In this document: one piece after another, positions 4,694 to 12,091 of the stretch
Numbering within the stretch: position 1 is the stretch's first letter
Layout: each line of letters starts with the position of its first letter
From: Deltaproteobacteria bacterium
GTDB taxonomy: Bacteria; Desulfobacterota; Desulfobacteria; Desulfobacterales; ETH-SRB1
Reading direction: 5' to 3'
Assembly (NCBI GenBank): GCA_003647525.1
Contig: QMMZ01000020.1
Span: 1-12,091 of the forward strand
DNA length: 12,091 nucleotides
The notes under the pieces: generated by a model
The model's database searches: none
Told to the model about the DNA's origin: nothing
Seen by the model: only the letters and a program-made list of their open reading frames with translations
Translations under genes and position numbers: made by a program

Positions 4694-6139
4694 CTATTTT
4701 CCAATACAAAATCTATTGAAGATTTGATCTACAACGTCGTTATTGGCTGAACCCCCCGTTATTTCACCAAGCAAATCAAGCGCTTCATTCACATCGATGG
4801 CAATCAGCTCAAGAGGTGATTTACGATTAAGCTCATCAATGGCTGAACAAAGCGAGACCAAGCATCGATCAAGTATCAGCTTATGTCTCAAGTTTGGAAT
4901 TATCACACCCTGGGGGTCAAAGCCGTTTTCTCCATACAAAATCTTTACAATTAAATCCTTAAGCTCGTCAATACCCCTGTTATAAAGAGCTGAAATTTCT
5001 ACTCCAGGCAATTTTCTCCAGCTATCCGGCGTATTGACGTTATGTCTGTCTGAAAACAAATCCGACTTGTTTATTACAAGAATAGAATTCCTTGCATTGA
5101 TCATTTTAAAAATTTCATGATCCTCATGAGTTAAAATAGAACCACCATCAATGATAAACAAAATCAGATCCGAACAATCAATATAATCTTTAGCTTTATT
5201 TATTCCTATGGCTTCAACAGGATCATCTGTATCGTGAAGCCCGGCAGTATCGGCTATAATGATGGGCATACCTCTCAAGCTAAAGGACTCTTCAATCAAA
5301 TCTCTTGTCGTGCCGGGCAAGGCAGTAACAATCGAGCGCTCCTTTTTTATCAAACAGTTCATAAGGCTCGATTTGCCAACATTTGGTTTTCCAACAATAA
5401 CCAATTTTATCCCGTCTCTAAGAATATGGCCATTGTCATATTGCCTAATAAGCTCTTTTATTGTATTGATAATATTGTTTTGGAAAACATCAGTTATTCT
5501 ATCGACATTAATAATTTCTTCAACATCTTCAGGGAAATCTATGGCTGCGTTTATTTCTGCAAGAAAATTAAAAAGATAATCACTAATTCTTTCTATACAT
5601 AGTTGCATTTCCCCCTTTATCAGGGTGGTTGCTATTTCTAAAGATTTGTTTGTCCTCGCGTTTATTATATCTATAACCGCCTCGGCCTGTGTCAAATCTA
5701 TGCGACCATTGATATAAGCCCTTTTTGTAAATTCGCCGGGACCAGCAATTACAGCACCGTATTTTAATACTAAATCCAAAATAGACCTAATGACAACTGG
5801 GCCTGAATGGGCCTGAATTTCTACAACATCCTCTCTGGTATATGAATGGGGAGCAAGCATAACTGCAAGTAGAACTTCATCAACAACTCGCCCGTTTTCA
5901 GGATCAATAATATAACCATGGTAAAGGTGGTGTGATTTAAAAGAAGAAATATCTGCAGAATCCTTATCTTCCGGGCTGGATATCGAAGAATGTGATCTTT
6001 GAAAGATATGCAAAGCTATTGGCAAAGCGTTTTGACCGGAAATTTTTATAATACCAATGCCGCCGGCACCTATTGGCGTTGCTACTGCGGCGATAGTCGA
6101 ATCGTTCATATTATAAATTTCAGGCTTTTCTTTTTCCAT
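4694..6139 (-). CDS. mnmE: tRNA modification GTPase MnmE (TrmE)
   Basis: With MnmG this GTPase makes the carboxymethylaminomethyl modification at wobble uridine 34 of several tRNAs, acting as a cytoplasmic dimer. The 481 residues show the N-terminal tetrahydrofolate-binding domain (STIAAVATPIGAGGIGIIKISG), a helical domain, and an inserted G domain with P-loop GKPNVGKS (250-257), TTRD (277-280), DTAG (297-300) and NKSD (357-360). The C-terminus ends in the invariant CIGK, whose cysteine is needed for modification. The length is normal for the family. The start at ATG 6139 overlaps the end of jag by 20 bases, implying coupling; the Shine-Dalgarno (AAGAAG) is weak, and ATG 6109 is an alternative. 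mnmG, often the next gene, is absent here: parS and repeats follow instead. Confidence 0.97.
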   Translation of the reverse strand: MEKEKPEIYNMNDSTIAAVATPIGAGGIGIIKISGQNALPIALHIFQRSHSSISSPEDKDSADISSFKSHHLYHGYIIDPENGRVVDEVLLAVMLAPHSYTREDVVEIQAHSGPVVIRSILDLVLKYGAVIAGPGEFTKRAYINGRIDLTQAEAVIDIINARTNKSLEIATTLIKGEMQLCIERISDYLFNFLAEINAAIDFPEDVEEIINVDRITDVFQNNIINTIKELIRQYDNGHILRDGIKLVIVGKPNVGKSSLMNCLIKKERSIVTALPGTTRDLIEESFSLRGMPIIIADTAGLHDTDDPVEAIGINKAKDYIDCSDLILFIIDGGSILTHEDHEIFKMINARNSILVINKSDLFSDRHNVNTPDSWRKLPGVEISALYNRGIDELKDLIVKILYGENGFDPQGVIIPNLRHKLILDRCLVSLCSAIDELNRKSPLELIAIDVNEALDLLGEITGGSANNDVVDQIFNRFCIGK

Positions 6140-6896
6140 GATATTTCTTCTTGGGAAATATCAGCAATTTTTTTAAAAAACCATCTCCCACGCTTTGCGT
6201 TCTAATGCTGCTGTCATCCCTTAAAGCAAGATGAACTATTCTTCTGTCATGAGCATTCATTTGTCCTATTGTAATGGGTTTCCCGCTGCGTTTCGCTTTT
6301 TCAGCAAGCCTCCCGGCAAGCATCTTTAGATTATTTTGTCTTTTCTCCAAATAACCTTCAATATCTATCTGAATTCGAATTCTCTGTTCGCTGTGTTTGT
6401 TGACGATTTTTTCAACGAGATATTGCATGGCCTCAAGAGTCTGTCCTTGCTTGCCAATGAGGATCGCCGCATTGCCACCTTTTATATAAAATAAAATTCG
6501 GTCTGATTTTTTTTCAAACGATATTTTTGCGTCAATAGTTATTAGATCAACAATTTGCTGAAGAATATTTTTACCCAAATTTACAGACTCATCCGGTATG
6601 GAAGCGATTGCCTTATCGTCAAGGAGTGCTTGTTTTGTTGAACGCTCAACCTCGATGACATGTTCCTTTGATTTATTATTGTGTTCAAGATCCTTCTCGA
6701 TATTATCTTCAGGTGTTAAATCAGGCAATGTAACACGAATTTTTGCCTTCTTAATACCAACGAGACCAAAAATACCGGTAGCTCCATAAGAAATAACATC
6801 GTACTTAAGTTTTTCTTTTGGGATTTTCAATTCTTCACAAGCTTTTTGGGATGCTTTTTCAACATCCTTGCCTTCAAATTCCAAATGAGGCGACAT
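6120..6896 (-). CDS. jag: Jag (KhpB/EloR-type) KH-R3H RNA-binding protein
   Basis: This 258-residue cytoplasmic RNA-binding protein is usually encoded next to yidC. Residues 1-55 are the Jag N-domain (EFEGKDVEKASQKACEEL, YGATGIFGLVGIKKAKIRV). After an acidic, variable linker comes a KH domain (about 128-195) with the GxxG loop GKQG at 148-151. The C-terminal R3H domain has Arg218 and His222 (RRIVH). Homologues in Gram-positive bacteria influence cell elongation through RNA binding; the role in this lineage is not established. A GGAGG Shine-Dalgarno lies 6 bases before ATG 6896. A MITE-like element separates it from yidC, and its 3' end overlaps mnmE. Confidence 0.94.
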   Translation of the reverse strand: MSPHLEFEGKDVEKASQKACEELKIPKEKLKYDVISYGATGIFGLVGIKKAKIRVTLPDLTPEDNIEKDLEHNNKSKEHVIEVERSTKQALLDDKAIASIPDESVNLGKNILQQIVDLITIDAKISFEKKSDRILFYIKGGNAAILIGKQGQTLEAMQYLVEKIVNKHSEQRIRIQIDIEGYLEKRQNNLKMLAGRLAEKAKRSGKPITIGQMNAHDRRIVHLALRDDSSIRTQSVGDGFLKKLLIFPKKKYHGKRKA

Positions 6897-6911
6897 GAAT
6901 TTCCTCCATTA

Positions 6912-7074
6912 CTAAGGCAGTAAGTAAAAACAACTTGCACATCTTGCTTGCCTTTTGTTCCGTCTTCTGCGTTGCTTGTTGGTTACATAATTCATTATGC
7001 GCCCTTCTCGCGCCTTGAAGACAAAACAAAATTTTTCGCAATATTGTACAACTTGTTTCTACTCACTGCCTAAG
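6912..7074. mobile_element. MITE-like element A between yidC and jag
   Basis: The ends are imperfect 30-base terminal inverted repeats, 6912-6941 and 7045-7074, matching at 25 of 30 positions when one is inverted; the pairing continues inward with gaps. The centre contains the small palindrome CATAAT-TC-ATTATG (6986-6999). There is no ORF. The 7074 end overlaps the last bases of yidC, so the yidC stop TAG lies in the terminal repeat. The other end stops just before the jag Shine-Dalgarno. In minus orientation the centre (CAAGGCGCGAGAAGGGCGCA and onward) resembles the centre of the element at 9080-9185. Confidence 0.72.
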
Positions 7075-8728
7075 CAGCTTTTTTTGTAGTATAGTATTGT
7101 TGTGAGATAGAAAGGACGTTGTTTACAAGCCAGTATAAAACCAGCCCTGAAGAAAAATTTATAAAAATCACAGTGAAAACAAGAGGCATAAACTGCATCA
7201 TTTTGGCCTGTGAGGGATCGCCCATTGCCGGTGAAAGTTTCTGCTGTAAAAACATCGTCGCCCCCATAATAATTGTCAACACAGGAATACCATATGGCGG
7301 CTGCATAAAAGGAATAGAAAAATCAAAACTTAGAAGGCGATCCGGTGCCGACAAGTCATTAATCCACCCCAAAAAAGGAGCATGTCTCAGCTCTATTGCT
7401 TCATACAACATCCGATACAGGGCAAAGAAAACAGGAATTTGGAAAACCATTGGAAGGCACCCCCCCACGGGGTTTACCTTATATGTTTTATATAATGACA
7501 TGGTTGCCTCATTCATCTTTTTCTTGTCGCCCTTATATTTTTCTCTTATTTCCATTACCAGGGGTTGAATTTTCTTCATTTCGTTCATCGATTTATAGCT
7601 CTTTGCTCCAAGAGGCCACAGAATGATCTTGGTAAGGATTGTTAAAATAATAATGGCTACGCCGTAATTTGAAATAAAATGATCATATAAAAAATTCATC
7701 AGCCAGAGGCATGGTTTGGCTAAAAAATCAAACATGCCAAAATTTATAGCTTTATCCAGATCATAGCCAATCTCCTTCAGTACTTTCGTGTTCCTTGGCC
7801 CCATAAACAGATGAAACCCAAAAGTGCGCTGTGTGCCTGGATTTATAATACTCTCGGGTTGCATAAACTGATTTTCCAAGACATTGTCTTTGTCAAGAAA
7901 AAGACGCATACTCGCCGTAACAGCGCTTTCAGGTATAATACATGACATAAAATATCGATCTTGTACGGCTATCCATTTCAATTCACCATTATATATATTT
8001 TTATCTTCAATATTTTTTATCTTTACCTGCTCAAGATCATTGTTTATTAAAGCGCTTGGGCCCTCGAAACCATACCTGCTTACATTTCCAGGAGAAATTT
8101 TAAATAAAGATAGAATCAAATTATCCTGAATGGTTTGATTTGAACCGTTTTTAACTGTAACTTTACATCCGATCATGTAGGTTTCAGGATAAAAAATAAA
8201 CTTCTTTTCTATTACTAACCCATTAGAAGCTTTCCAAGAAAACGATAATTCTTTTGAGTTATCGTTTATCTCAATAGTGTCATCTTTAATATCCGTCATA
8301 AAAAATGCATCATTTAGTGCCGGAACGCTGTTTTTAGCCAGGCTGATTTTTATGGTTCCATTATGTAGCTCCGGGGATATCATTTCGAGCAAAGGTGAAT
8401 CAGGCTCCATGGTTTCTTTGTATTTATTTAAGACAAAGCTCTTAAATACAGCTCCTTTTTCTGAGATAATTGCAGAATATAAAGGTGTATTAACCCTGAC
8501 AACTCGTGGAGGTTTAATTGTCTTCAGTGCATCTTCTTTAATCAATGCCGTATGATCGACGGATTCAGTATTTATTTCTTTTATATATAGTTCTTCTTTA
8601 GAGATAGTTTCTGTCTGCAAGTCTTGCTTTGGCTTTTCGACGACTTGTTTATCTACAAAGAAAATTTCCCATAATAAAAATACTACAAATGAAAGAGCTA
8701 TAGCTACAAATATTCGAGCTTGATCCAT
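7070..8728 (-). CDS. yidC: Membrane protein insertase YidC
   Basis: YidC inserts and folds inner-membrane proteins alone or with SecYEG. The 552-residue protein has the Gram-negative layout: an N-terminal membrane helix (ARIFVAIALSFVVFLLW), a large periplasmic domain to about residue 340, then the conserved five-helix core. The core contains VNPVGGCLPMVFQIPVFFAL, the ELRHAPFLGWINDLSAPD loop and SSGLVLYWLVNNVLSISQQ. I chose ATG 8728 (MDQARIF) rather than ATG 8734, because AGGAG directly touches the latter but lies 6 bases before the former. The stop TAG is inside the terminal repeat of element A, so the C-terminus, shorter than in E. coli and without its basic tail, may have been set by that insertion. 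Confidence 0.97.
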   Translation of the reverse strand: MDQARIFVAIALSFVVFLLWEIFFVDKQVVEKPKQDLQTETISKEELYIKEINTESVDHTALIKEDALKTIKPPRVVRVNTPLYSAIISEKGAVFKSFVLNKYKETMEPDSPLLEMISPELHNGTIKISLAKNSVPALNDAFFMTDIKDDTIEINDNSKELSFSWKASNGLVIEKKFIFYPETYMIGCKVTVKNGSNQTIQDNLILSLFKISPGNVSRYGFEGPSALINNDLEQVKIKNIEDKNIYNGELKWIAVQDRYFMSCIIPESAVTASMRLFLDKDNVLENQFMQPESIINPGTQRTFGFHLFMGPRNTKVLKEIGYDLDKAINFGMFDFLAKPCLWLMNFLYDHFISNYGVAIIILTILTKIILWPLGAKSYKSMNEMKKIQPLVMEIREKYKGDKKKMNEATMSLYKTYKVNPVGGCLPMVFQIPVFFALYRMLYEAIELRHAPFLGWINDLSAPDRLLSFDFSIPFMQPPYGIPVLTIIMGATMFLQQKLSPAMGDPSQAKMMQFMPLVFTVIFINFSSGLVLYWLVNNVLSISQQYYTTKKAA

Positions 8729-8891
8729 GCCCATCTCCTAATAAATGTTACAATCCTTTTCGAAAGAAAAGGAAAAAGTTAACGTTTAAAATACATATCT
8801 ATTCGTAATAGTTCACGGTTTACGGTGAACTTTTGAACCTTTGAACGACTAAATTTATCAAAAACTTTAAAGAATAAAGGGCTGAATGAAC

Positions 8892-8956
8892 TACCCCGCC
8901 GCAAGCGGACGGGGTATCAAAAAGGTATTTTTTTTAAGCGCCCCAAGGGATCGGGG
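8892..8956. repeat. Pair of GC-rich intergenic hairpins
   Basis: TACCCCG (8892-8898) pairs with CGGGGTA (8910-8916) over a CCGCAAGCGG-like centre. A second, weaker hairpin has CCCC (8941-8944) and GGGG (8953-8956). In the direction of yidD-yidC transcription no T-run follows, so they should not end the transcript. They look like REP-type repeats. The whole gap 8735-9206 (472 bases) contains this, a short CCTTTTC/GAAAAGG hairpin at 8755-8772, element B at 9080-9185 and no gene that I can support. Confidence 0.5.
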
Positions 8957-9079
8957 TATTAAACCCAAGCTACGCAATAAAATTTGTGGTCACAGTGGCA
9001 TAATTTTATGATGAGGCAAGACCGAATGTGGGGGCTAAAACTACCCAAAAGTCTTCATTTAACGTAAGCAGCGTTTATC

Positions 9080-9185
9080 TATAGACTTTCAGATAATCAA
9101 TTTCACAAGGCCAGAAGGAGGAAGGCGTATTAGTCATACGTCGACGACTGATAACACAGTGAAATTAATTATCTGAAAGTCTATA
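9080..9185. mobile_element. MITE-like element B between yidD and yidC
   Basis: The ends are 27-base terminal inverted repeats, 9080-9106 and 9159-9185, with a single mismatch (26/27). About 52 bases lie between them, with an inner hairpin CGTAT-TAGTC-ATACG (9126-9140). There is no ORF, so any transposition would depend on an enzyme encoded elsewhere. The centre begins AAGGCCAGAAGGAGGAAGG and resembles that of element A although the terminal repeats differ. No target duplication was clear at the edges. Confidence 0.78.
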
Positions 9186-9206
9186 TGGCGGCTGACAGCT
9201 TGCTTG

Positions 9207-9419
9207 TTAAGGAACAGGATCAAATCCTCCCTCGTTAAAAGGATGGCATCGAATAATTCTCTTTAAGGCAAAGATTAATCCTTTAAGCGGACCGTAACGC
9301 GAGATAGCCTCATATGCATAATTAGAACAGGTGGGATAAAAACGACAAGAATGACCCAGAACAGGAGACAGTATGCATTGATACAACTTGATAAATATTA
9401 AAAAAATCCTTTTAACCAT
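9207..9419 (-). CDS. yidD: Membrane protein insertion efficiency factor YidD
   Basis: This 70-residue small protein is thought to help YidC-dependent insertion at the inner face of the membrane. It starts with an amphipathic hydrophobic segment ([19 protein letters not shown]). It has the family motif [17 protein letters not shown] with its two cysteines, then [27 protein letters not shown], the standard ending. ATG 9419 gives the usual length and overlaps the rnpA stop by 8 bases (ATGGTTAA), indicating translational coupling; no independent Shine-Dalgarno is evident. A TTG at 9440 would add seven residues and is less likely. It is separated from yidC by 478 bases of repeats, unusually far for this gene pair. 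Confidence 0.95.
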   Translation of the reverse strand: MVKRIFLIFIKLYQCILSPVLGHSCRFYPTCSNYAYEAISRYGPLKGLIFALKRIIRCHPFNEGGFDPVP

Positions 9420-9765
9420 GACCAACTGATATTCTATCAAAAATTTTTTGAAGAGATAATAACGCCAGGTCTGAAGTTAGTCCTGCAGCTTCTTTCCTGG
9501 CAATTATATTAAAATCCCAAAACCCACTTATCTTATGCCTGTTTAACCGAAAATATTCACGAAAAATACGTTTGATCCTGTTACGTTCTACAGCGTTCCC
9601 AACCTTTTTGGATACAGTAACACCCAATCGTGTTCTCTTAAACCTGCCCTGACAGAATAGAAGAACAAAATATCTGTTCTGAAGTTTGATTCCACATCTT
9701 GATATTTCAAGAAAATCGGAATGTTTTAAAATTCTATCTGCCTTTGTAAACGGAAAAAAGTGCAA
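9412..9765 (-). CDS. rnpA: Ribonuclease P protein component
   Basis: RnpA is the basic protein subunit of RNase P that helps the catalytic RNA trim tRNA 5' ends. The sequence shows the family N-terminus ([19 protein letters not shown]), [21 protein letters not shown] with the RNR motif that contacts RNA, and a basic helix after it. No ATG is available. I take TTG 9765, giving 117 residues, because GAGGG lies about 10 bases upstream and the protein then starts close to the conserved region; TTG 9789 (125 residues) is possible but has no ribosome binding site. It lies after rpmH as in most bacteria and overlaps yidD by 8 bases. Confidence 0.93.
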   Translation of the reverse strand: MHFFPFTKADRILKHSDFLEISRCGIKLQNRYFVLLFCQGRFKRTRLGVTVSKKVGNAVERNRIKRIFREYFRLNRHKISGFWDFNIIARKEAAGLTSDLALLSLQKIFDRISVGHG

Positions 9766-9806
9766 AAAATATTTACCCTCTATAGCCAAAATCGATAAAT
9801 TTAGGT

Positions 9807-9941
9807 TTAAACAACCAAACGCTTTCTTCCTTTCGCTCTCCGCCTGTTAATAACTCTTCTTCCCTGTTTTGTTGACATTCTTTTCATGAATCCATGTGTT
9901 CTGGCTCGTTTAATTCTGCTTGGCTGATAAGTTCTTTTCAT
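9807..9941 (-). CDS. rpmH: Large ribosomal subunit protein bL34
   Basis: This is a 44-codon gene, easily missed because of its length. It reads [18 protein letters not shown], continues through [20 protein letters not shown] and ends RKRLVV, the full L34 sequence pattern. L34 is a very basic protein of the 50S subunit. ATG 9941 is preceded by AAGGA eight bases upstream. It leads the rpmH-rnpA-yidD-yidC-jag-mnmE series; rnpA begins within 45 bases. In many bacteria dnaA lies next to rpmH; here rng does. Confidence 0.97.
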   Translation of the reverse strand: MKRTYQPSRIKRARTHGFMKRMSTKQGRRVINRRRAKGRKRLVV

Positions 9942-9987
9942 AATTCAATCCTTTTTAATAGCTGCAACTCAAATACATAAAATTTTG

Positions 9988-10016
9988 AAAAAAACACAAT
10001 GTTTTTATATTGTCAA
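9988..10016 (-). promoter_or_regulatory. Possible rpmH operon promoter
   Basis: On the minus strand a perfect TTGACA (10016-10011) lies in the 102-base gap between rng and rpmH. At 17 bases spacing the -10 position is only TTTTTT (9993-9988), so the match is one-sided. A strong promoter here is expected for a ribosomal protein gene, but the -10 is poor. Confidence 0.35.
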
Positions 10017-10043
10017 GCTCCAAAATTAACCCAAAATTTACTG

Positions 10044-11588
10044 CTATTTTTTGAGAACTTCAAAAATATCAAATTCTTCCATATGAAACTGAGGATTAGG
10101 GTATATTACAATCCGTTTGCCAAGAGTTTGTTCTAAGGAGGTTATTATATGATTGTCATCGCCGAGAAGAAAATCAGCAATTTTTGGGTTTACCCTTAGG
10201 GTCAGTTTAACCCCCACCATATCGGGCGCGTCTCGGAGTATCTCTCTGTATATATTGCAACAAATTGTTTGTCTGGATATAAGGAACCCATCTCCGTCGC
10301 AATAAAAACAAGGCTCGCAAAGCATCCTTGTCAGCGGCTGTCTAGTTCGTTTGCGGGTCATCTGTATCAAACCCATCTCCGACATCGGAAGAATATGACT
10401 CTTGCTTCTATCTTTTGTCAGCGCCTTCTTAAGGGCATTAAATATTTTTTCCTGGTTTGATTTTTTTTCAACATCAATAAAATCTATTATAATTATACCG
10501 CCTATATCTCTAAGGCGTATTTGATATGCTATCTCTTTAACTGCCTCTAAATTCGTCTTTAAAATTGTTGCCTCAAGATTATGCTTGCCAACATATCGAC
10601 CAGTGTTTACATCTATAGCTACAAGGGCTTCCGTTTGTTCAATCACAATATAGCCGCCTGATTTAAGCCATACTTTTCTTCTTAATGCACGTGATATTTC
10701 GCCTTCTAAACCATAAGCATCAAAAATTGACTCGGAACCTTCATATAGCTCAACAGAATCCTTTAGGCTGGGCATGAATGTGTCGAGAAAAGAAAGAATT
10801 GATTCAAAACCGGAACGAGAATCAATAATTAATTTTTCTGCTTCGTTGGTCAAAAGATCCCTTACTGCTCGAAGGCTAACGGTAAGCTCCTGGTGTAAAA
10901 GAGAAGGCGCAGATGCTGACTTGTATCTTCTCTGGATGCTTTCCCACAAACTGTTAAGAAAGCCCATTTCTTTTTCGAGCTTCTCTTCATATATGCCCTC
11001 ACTAACCGTCCTCACAATATAGCCATAAGGTTCTTTTCTTAAGGACAGAACTATATTTTTTAAACGTTTTCGTTCTGTTTCGCTTTCTATACACCTGGAT
11101 ATACCAATATGATCAGTTGTCGGCATAAGAACAAGAAAGCGGCCTGGAAGCGAAATATAATTAGTTGCTCTTGGCCCCTTTGTCCCAATTGGGGCCTTGG
11201 CGATCTGAACCATGATTTCCTGGCCCTCAGTAATAAGATCCTCAATATGACGGTTATCCCGTTCTATAGAGGATGAGATCTGATTTGCAGTGCCTGTGCC
11301 GGAAATTTCAGGGTTAACTTCTCTGTTTTTAATAAAAATTTGTTCGAATTCTTTATAATCATTGCAAATTACATCATCAACATATATAAAAGCCGCCTGA
11401 TTTAAACCAATATCAACAAAGGCTGCCTGCATACCCGGCAAAACTCTCTGCACTCTCCCTTTATATATATTTCCCGCTATATTGGAATCATCTCCTCTCT
11501 CAATAAAAAGTTCTACAATTGTTCCATCTTCAAGAAGAGCGACCCGCGTTTCATGTTCTGCAACATTTATGATTAGCTTTTTATGCAT
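10044..11588 (-). CDS. rng: Ribonuclease G (RNase E/G family)
   Basis: This single-strand endoribonuclease matures rRNA and degrades mRNA in the cytoplasm. The 514 residues have an N-terminal S1 RNA-binding domain (NIYKGRVQRVLPGMQAAFVDIGLNQAAFIYV at about 40-70, resuming near 119 after a polar insertion). They then show the 5' sensor and the DNase I-like catalytic region. The two metal-binding aspartates are visible as D326 (AIDVNTGRYVG) and D369 (IIDFIDVE). The zinc-link CEPC is at 424-427. The protein lacks the long C-terminal scaffold of RNase E, hence RNase G. No clear Shine-Dalgarno precedes ATG 11588, but the N-terminus (KKLIINVAEHETRVALLEDG) fits the family. It follows the radical-SAM-associated gene by 84 bases, probably in the same transcript. 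Confidence 0.95.
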   Translation of the reverse strand: MHKKLIINVAEHETRVALLEDGTIVELFIERGDDSNIAGNIYKGRVQRVLPGMQAAFVDIGLNQAAFIYVDDVICNDYKEFEQIFIKNREVNPEISGTGTANQISSSIERDNRHIEDLITEGQEIMVQIAKAPIGTKGPRATNYISLPGRFLVLMPTTDHIGISRCIESETERKRLKNIVLSLRKEPYGYIVRTVSEGIYEEKLEKEMGFLNSLWESIQRRYKSASAPSLLHQELTVSLRAVRDLLTNEAEKLIIDSRSGFESILSFLDTFMPSLKDSVELYEGSESIFDAYGLEGEISRALRRKVWLKSGGYIVIEQTEALVAIDVNTGRYVGKHNLEATILKTNLEAVKEIAYQIRLRDIGGIIIIDFIDVEKKSNQEKIFNALKKALTKDRSKSHILPMSEMGLIQMTRKRTRQPLTRMLCEPCFYCDGDGFLISRQTICCNIYREILRDAPDMVGVKLTLRVNPKIADFLLGDDNHIITSLEQTLGKRIVIYPNPQFHMEEFDIFEVLKK

Positions 11589-11672
11589 GTATTTGATTTT
11601 TTATTATATTTTAATAAATCTTGCTTTTTTTGCTTTTTCATCGGTCAGCTTGAAAATTTCCTTAATTACCTC

Positions 11673-12091
11673 TTAAGGCCTTGCTGTCTTACCTGATTCC
11701 GACCTAAGTATCATCTGTAATTTGTCTGGTTTAAGCAACTCTATGTCTAAAACCATATACTTTAAGTCTATCTTTTTCAACCTCCCTTTTTTGTCAATAC
11801 GAGAAACGATGAACTCCGGGCTTTGTAAAAAAATTTCCAGCTCTTTATTATCAAAAAATTCTTCTTTTATTGTAACAATATAGTTATATTTTTTCTCATT
11901 ATTATGGACCTTTTTGGTTGAAACAATTTGACAGTCGTGAACAGAAAGACCTTCCGGAAGGAGCTTATTTAAAGTTTCTATTATTGACTGTGGTTTAAAA
12001 TTCTCTGGAACAACGAGACAAAAATATTCTTTTAGACTTTCCAGGCCGATAGGCAAAGTATCTTCAAAAGAAATTTTTGGTTTAGGATGAA
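11673..12091 (-). CDS. C-terminal part of a TIGR03936/DUF2344 radical-SAM-associated protein
   Basis: The frame is open to the window edge and the gene continues beyond it; a TTG at 12056 is an internal leucine, not a start. The visible 138 residues begin HPKPKISFEDTLPIGLESLKEYF, characteristic of the DUF2344 (TIGR03936) domain. This domain is found alone or, more often, at the end of TIGR03960-type B12-binding-domain radical SAM proteins encoded next to rng. The substrate of these enzymes is not known to me. It ends with TAA at 11673-11675. Whether the full protein carries the radical SAM part cannot be seen here; the rng neighbourhood makes it likely. Confidence 0.85.
   Translation of the reverse strand, partial: HPKPKISFEDTLPIGLESLKEYFCLVVPENFKPQSIIETLNKLLPEGLSVHDCQIVSTKKVHNNEKKYNYIVTIKEEFFDNKELEIFLQSPEFIVSRIDKKGRLKKIDLKYMVLDIELLKPDKLQMILRSESGKTARP

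Noticed and set aside
5234..5602. 122-aa frame on the + strand inside mnmE
   Set aside because: It lies antisense to conserved G-domain codons of mnmE and has no family resemblance. The same reasoning excludes the other + strand frames inside mnmE, jag, yidC and rng.
8755..8772. CCTTTTC-GAAA-GAAAAGG hairpin before yidC as a terminator or riboswitch
   Set aside because: The stem is short and AT-rich, has no T-run in the direction of transcription and shows no further conserved structure. It may be incidental.
9419..9440. Longer YidD from TTG 9440
   Set aside because: ATG 9419 gives the normal family N-terminus and length, with the typical short overlap with rnpA.

Overview
The window looks like a chromosomal segment of an AT-rich member of the Desulfobacterota (former Deltaproteobacteria). 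This rests on three things: a fused CobA-HemD enzyme next to hemC, a HesB/IscA-like protein of the type common in sulfate reducers and apparently encoded here as a selenoprotein, and intergenic gaps packed with short palindromic repeats. No taxonomic search was possible, so the placement is inference.

Layout. Positions 1-1912 (+) hold the end of hemC and the fused uroporphyrinogen-III methyltransferase/synthase, which together make uroporphyrinogen III and divert it to sirohaem and corrinoids. A bidirectional hairpin terminator follows. Convergent to it (1965-2279, -) is a 104-residue HesB/IscA-like gene with an in-frame TGA at codon 33, exactly where relatives carry a conserved cysteine. A small hairpin lies 25 bases downstream, so TGA is best read as selenocysteine. 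The gene has a clear Shine-Dalgarno, a -35/-10 pair, and a perfect inverted repeat at the expected transcription start. Positions 2400-3289 hold repeats and one small membrane-anchored unknown gene (+). Positions 3290-4325 (-) hold a YkgJ-type cysteine-cluster gene translationally coupled to a small unknown gene.

From 12091 down to 4694 everything is on the minus strand: the C-terminal part of a radical-SAM-associated protein, rng (RNase G), rpmH (44 aa), rnpA, yidD, yidC, jag and mnmE. This is the classical ribosomal protein L34 / RNase P / membrane insertase / tRNA modification cluster found near many bacterial replication origins. Directly after the mnmE stop codon is a perfect 16-bp parS site (TGTTTCACGTGAAACA), the ParB-binding centromere, which independently supports an origin-proximal location. 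dnaA, mnmG, rsmG, parA and parB are not in the window.

The cluster has been interrupted by small non-coding repeats. A 163-bp element with about 30-bp terminal inverted repeats fits between the yidC stop codon and the jag ribosome binding site, and its end contains the yidC stop. A 106-bp element with 27-bp near-perfect terminal repeats lies between yidD and yidC, and the two seem to share a common core. A third inverted-repeat element (about 280 bp) lies between the ykgJ-like gene and parS, and a 23-base piece of its arm recurs at the 3' end of hemC.

Most noteworthy are the HesB-like selenoprotein with its SECIS and palindromic operator, the parS site abutting mnmE, and the MITE-like elements with a shared core.
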